NCBI GenBank assembly: GCA_030637065.1
Contig: DAOVVQ010000053.1
Span: 1-17,070 of the forward strand
DNA from: Planctomycetota bacterium
GTDB lineage: Bacteria > Planctomycetota > Phycisphaerae > Sedimentisphaerales > Anaerohalosphaeraceae
Length of the DNA stretch: 17,070 nucleotides
Direction: 5' to 3'
Shown: positions 14,703 to 17,070 of the stretch, piece after piece
Layout: every line of letters begins with the position of its first letter
How positions within the stretch are numbered: the first letter of the stretch is position 1
Notes under the pieces: generated by a model
Database searches by the model: none
The model's input: only the letters and a program-made list of their open reading frames with translations
Told to the model about the DNA's origin: nothing
Translations under genes and position numbers: made by a program

Positions 14703-16481
14703 ATGACATACATTGCGGTGCCAATTGCAGCAGACAACATCGGCTCAGCAGCCGAGCAGATCAACCACGCAAAGTCCGCAGGAGCCCAGATACTCGAGCT
14801 CCGAACCGACTACCTCGCCGAGCCAGGCCCGGGAACCCTAAAGGCCCTGCTCGGCTGTGCGAGGGCTGCTGGACTCCCACTGATTGTCACATGTCGCGAT
14901 CCCAACCAAGGCGGAAAAGGCAACCTGCCCCTCGATCTGCGAACCGAGATCCTCGCAGAGGCCATATTAGCCGGAGCCGATTACGTAGACTGCGAATACG
15001 ACAACTACCAAAATCCCAAGGTCCGCCGCAGGCTCGATGACGCACTTTCGCAGAATCCCCAAATCCAACACGGGCCCACTGACGCCCTTTCGCAGGATCC
15101 CCAAATCCAACACGGGCCCACTGGGGCGCTTTCGCAGAATCCCCAAATCCAACACGGGCCCACTGACGCCCTTTCGCAGGATTCCCAATCCCAACGCGGG
15201 CCCACTGGGGCGCTTTCGCAGGATCCCCAGGTCCAACACGGGCCCACTGGGGCGCTTTCGCAGAATCCTCGCTCCCGGCTTATCCTTTCGGCCCACAATT
15301 TTGATGGCCCCTGGCCTCAGGGTAAGCTTGCCAAGCTGTATGAGGCTATTTTGACCATCCGGCCGGATGCGATCCCGAAGCTTGTCTACCGGGCTCAGCA
15401 CATAAACGACAGTTTTGCGGCGTTTGATTTGCTTAATGAGAAGGAGGGGGATGCTATTGCTTTGTGTATGGGTCCGGCTGGGGTGATTAGTCGGGTGCTG
15501 GCTCCTAAGCTTTCTGGTTTTTTGACCTTTGCCAGCGTTGACGAGGAGAGCGGGACTGCTCCTGGCCAGCCTACTATTGCCGATCTGCGCGGGCTCTATC
15601 GGTTTGATGATATTGGTCCGGATACTGAGATTTTTGGCGTTATTGGCAGTCCTGTCGGCCATTCGCTTAGTCCGGCTATCTTTAATGCCTCATTTCGCGC
15701 CGCTGGCCTTAATGCTGTGTATCTGCCCATCCTTATCGAGGGTGGCGGGCGGCAGTTTGCCGACTTTATGGATAACATCGCCAACCGGCCCTGGCTTGGC
15801 TTTGGCGGTTTTAGCGTTACTATCCCTCATAAGCCGCACGCTCTGGATTATCTCAGCGTTCACGGCGGAGGCGGCGGGGCTGAGCCCTTAGCACGCGAGA
15901 TCGGGGCTGTTAATACGATCAAGATCGGGTTTGGCGGCATACTCAGCGGCTATAATACCGACTACGCAGGCGCGATGGACGCCCTGACAGCCGCACTGGA
16001 GATCGACAAGCACCAGCTCCACAGCGTCAGTGTCGCCGTCATCGGGGCTGGCGGAGCGGGCCGGGCGATCATTGCCGCCCTGGCCGACGTTGGCGCCAAG
16101 GTGACGATATACAACAGGACCGTCTCGAAGGCCGAGGGTCTGGCGAGAGAGTTTTCGTGCAAATTCGCCGGCCTCGACAAACTGACCGACCTCGACGCAC
16201 AGGTCGTCATAAACTGCACCAGCATAGGAATGCACCCGAACGTAGACGCCTCGCCCGTACCAGCCGAATCGCTAACGGCTGAGATGACCGTCTTCGACAC
16301 CGTCTACAACCCACTAAAAACAAAACTGCTACAGGACGCAGAAAACGCCGCTGCCAGGACGATAACGGGAGCGGAAATGTTCATAAAACAGGCGGTAGCT
16401 CAATACAAACTTTTCACAGGGGCGGAGCCACAAGAAAAAATAATAAGAGAAACGATAATAAATAAGCTGTTGGATGTTTAA
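14703..16481 (+). CDS. aroDE: Bifunctional 3-dehydroquinate dehydratase (type I) / shikimate dehydrogenase
   Basis: Catalyses two successive shikimate-pathway steps in the cytoplasm: 3-dehydroquinate to 3-dehydroshikimate, then NADPH-dependent reduction to shikimate. The dehydratase domain (1 to about 300) shows LELRTDYL, VTCRDPNQGGKG, DYVDCEYD, SAHNFDGP with catalytic His198, PKLVYR with Schiff-base Lys226, MGPAGVISR and SGTAPGQPT. The dehydrogenase domain (about 308-592) shows FGVIGSPVGHSLSP, SVTIPHK with catalytic Lys377, GAVNTIK, NTD with Asp420, the nucleotide loop GAGGAG (448-453), NRT (471-473, NADP preference), NCTSIGMHP and GAEMFIKQAVAQY. Every expected key residue is present. Such fusions are known in Chlamydiae, Planctomycetes and plants. 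Oddities: five extra 14-residue repeats inside the dehydratase domain, and a middle third with opposite base skew. ATG 14703 fits the domain start. The gene is monocistronic here. Confidence 0.95.
   Translation: MTYIAVPIAADNIGSAAEQINHAKSAGAQILELRTDYLAEPGPGTLKALLGCARAAGLPLIVTCRDPNQGGKGNLPLDLRTEILAEAILAGADYVDCEYDNYQNPKVRRRLDDALSQNPQIQHGPTDALSQDPQIQHGPTGALSQNPQIQHGPTDALSQDSQSQRGPTGALSQDPQVQHGPTGALSQNPRSRLILSAHNFDGPWPQGKLAKLYEAILTIRPDAIPKLVYRAQHINDSFAAFDLLNEKEGDAIALCMGPAGVISRVLAPKLSGFLTFASVDEESGTAPGQPTIADLRGLYRFDDIGPDTEIFGVIGSPVGHSLSPAIFNASFRAAGLNAVYLPILIEGGGRQFADFMDNIANRPWLGFGGFSVTIPHKPHALDYLSVHGGGGGAEPLAREIGAVNTIKIGFGGILSGYNTDYAGAMDALTAALEIDKHQLHSVSVAVIGAGGAGRAIIAALADVGAKVTIYNRTVSKAEGLAREFSCKFAGLDKLTDLDAQVVINCTSIGMHPNVDASPVPAESLTAEMTVFDTVYNPLKTKLLQDAENAAARTITGAEMFIKQAVAQYKLFTGAEPQEKIIRETIINKLLDV
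15039..15269 (+). repeat. 42-bp coding tandem repeats inside the dehydroquinase domain
   Basis: Five full units of 14 residues (113-126, 127-140, 141-154, 155-168, 169-182) and a partial sixth (183-189). The consensus is [D/G]ALSQ[N/D]PQIQHGPT. The units lie between the DYVDCEYD strand and the SAHNF strand holding catalytic His198. Units 1-3 are nearly identical, while unit 4 (QDSQSQRGPT) is most diverged. The 42-bp length keeps the frame. Removing five units gives LDDALSQNPRSRLILSAHNF, a normal-looking junction. Confidence 0.93.
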
Positions 16482-16490
16482 CCCCCGGGC

Positions 16491-16523
16491 CTGCCACGCC
16501 ATAGCTTCATGCGAAGGCGGGAC
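16491..16523. repeat. Palindromic dispersed element downstream of aroDE
   Basis: CTGCCACGCC is followed after 10 bases by GCGAAGGCGG. CGCC (16497-16500) and GGCG pair around an ATAGCTTCAT-like centre. It resembles extragenic repeats with GAAGGCGG cores that I know from many environmental bacteria. It could serve as a terminator for aroDE, though no T-run follows. Confidence 0.45.
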
Positions 16524-16690
16524 GTGTCCGGCGGGTTGCTGTTAAAAGAAAAACTCCAATAGAAGCCCCATCATTCCCCCCTCACCCAAATTGTCACTCA
16601 TACCATAATGGAGGCCACCCATCGCCGAGGGTCAACAAACCATTAAAAACAAAACTATACAGAAAAAGACCACTCGAAAAAACCGACAGG

Positions 16691-17070
16691 CTAATACTTA
16701 GAGCCTTTTGCCCATAATGGCCTTCCGGTTACGCCCTTGACATGCTTATTAACTGTTCCGCCCGTTTTGGCGGCAAGTTTTTTTATAAAGTCCAGATAAC
16801 CGTCTACTTCAGATTTCTTGACACTTTTCAAGGATTTGCCTCGATGAGCAATTGAACCACGAAGTTCGACAAATTCATCTAGTTTTTCTCTTGCACGATC
16901 CGCCGCCATCTTGGCCCACCTCCACGAGCTTGAAATCTTGCTTATGCCTACAGCCAACGTAAACAATTGATCTATATTCGCTGCTTTTGGGGTATTGAGC
17001 TTTCTATTCCTCTTTTCCTGTAATAGTTCAAGCCTGCCTTGCAGATACGTTTTCCACTTGTCATCTGCTA
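16691..17070 (-). CDS. HEPN-domain protein (RiboL-PSP-HEPN-like), N-terminus off right edge
   Basis: The frame is open from the stop at 16691 to the right edge (126 codons), so the gene is partial and the TTG at 16964-16966 is not its start. The visible part reads KWKTYLQGRLELLQ near the edge, then LFTLAVGISKISSSWRW, then FVELRGSIAHRG, ending TGRPLW and a short basic tail. R-G-S-I-A-H fits the R-x4-H motif of HEPN domains, many of which are metal-independent RNases in toxin-antitoxin, CRISPR or abortive-infection systems. The helix spacing and the closing G-x-P-W segment best fit the RiboL-PSP-HEPN group. It converges on aroDE with a 209-base gap. The partner and the rest of the gene lie outside the window. 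An inactive or purely structural HEPN is possible. Confidence 0.72.
   Translation of the reverse strand, partial: ADDKWKTYLQGRLELLQEKRNRKLNTPKAANIDQLFTLAVGISKISSSWRWAKMAADRAREKLDEFVELRGSIAHRGKSLKSVKKSEVDGYLDFIKKLAAKTGGTVNKHVKGVTGRPLWAKGSKY

Noticed and set aside
15039..15269. Regular repeats that could suggest a CRISPR array
   Set aside because: Units are directly adjacent with no unique spacers and form a continuous coding frame with flanking enzyme sequence.
14967..15662. Minus-strand open frame of 231 codons across the aroDE repeat
   Set aside because: It is the mirror of the 42-bp repeats and lies inside a gene with complete AroD and AroE motifs; no own start signals.
16691..16966. A complete 91-residue protein starting at TTG 16964-16966
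   Set aside because: The same frame stays open to the window edge and the upstream residues continue the HEPN-like helix pattern, so the gene is partial.

Overview
The window reads as a chromosomal segment of a free-living Gram-negative-type bacterium, most likely of the Planctomycetes/PVC group (for example Phycisphaerae). This is an inference. It rests on the cluster of Tat-exported sulfatases, a type I dehydroquinase-shikimate dehydrogenase fusion, a Wzy_C-type ligase ending in TPRs, many TPR and HEAT proteins, and short dispersed palindromes. No taxonomic marker gene is present.

Region 1 (1-6103, all minus strand) is a polysaccharide-desulfation locus. Read in the direction of transcription, it holds a lipoprotein sulfatase with a C-terminal HEAT-like domain, a second sulfatase 8 bases downstream, a secreted serine hydrolase of the class C beta-lactamase/esterase fold, and a third sulfatase whose C-terminus runs off the left edge. 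The third sulfatase appears to have its own promoter. All three sulfatases carry the C-x-P-x-R formylglycine motif and an RR-containing signal, so together they probably remove sulfate from a complex glycan in the periplasm.

Region 2 (6104-8825) contains a 308-base spacer with palindromic repeats and then a plus-strand multi-spanning O-antigen-ligase/polymerase-like protein with TPRs. It converges on region 3.

Region 3 (8826-13550) is a two-gene minus-strand operon of ATPases: a 417-residue AAA-type ATPase followed 3 bases later by a 1035-residue STAND-like protein (P-loop NTPase, winged helix, TPRs). The TPR stretch is encoded by near-identical 105-bp DNA units. Upstream lies a near-consensus sigma-70 promoter (TTGACG-17-GATAAT). 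Its start site and leader carry CCAACA/TGTTGG elements, three of them spaced exactly 15 bp apart, which look like an operator or leader control element. This operon is the best candidate for an undescribed regulatory or defence system in the window, but no effector domain is recognisable.

Region 4 (13551-17070) holds a thioredoxin-fold lipoprotein, a 513-base spacer full of REP-like palindromes, a bifunctional AroDE enzyme, and the C-terminal part of a HEPN protein with an R-x4-H motif entering from the right edge. AroDE has five extra in-frame 14-residue tandem repeats inside its dehydroquinase domain and an abrupt flip of base composition in its middle.

No tRNA, rRNA, CRISPR array, transposase or replication origin was recognised.
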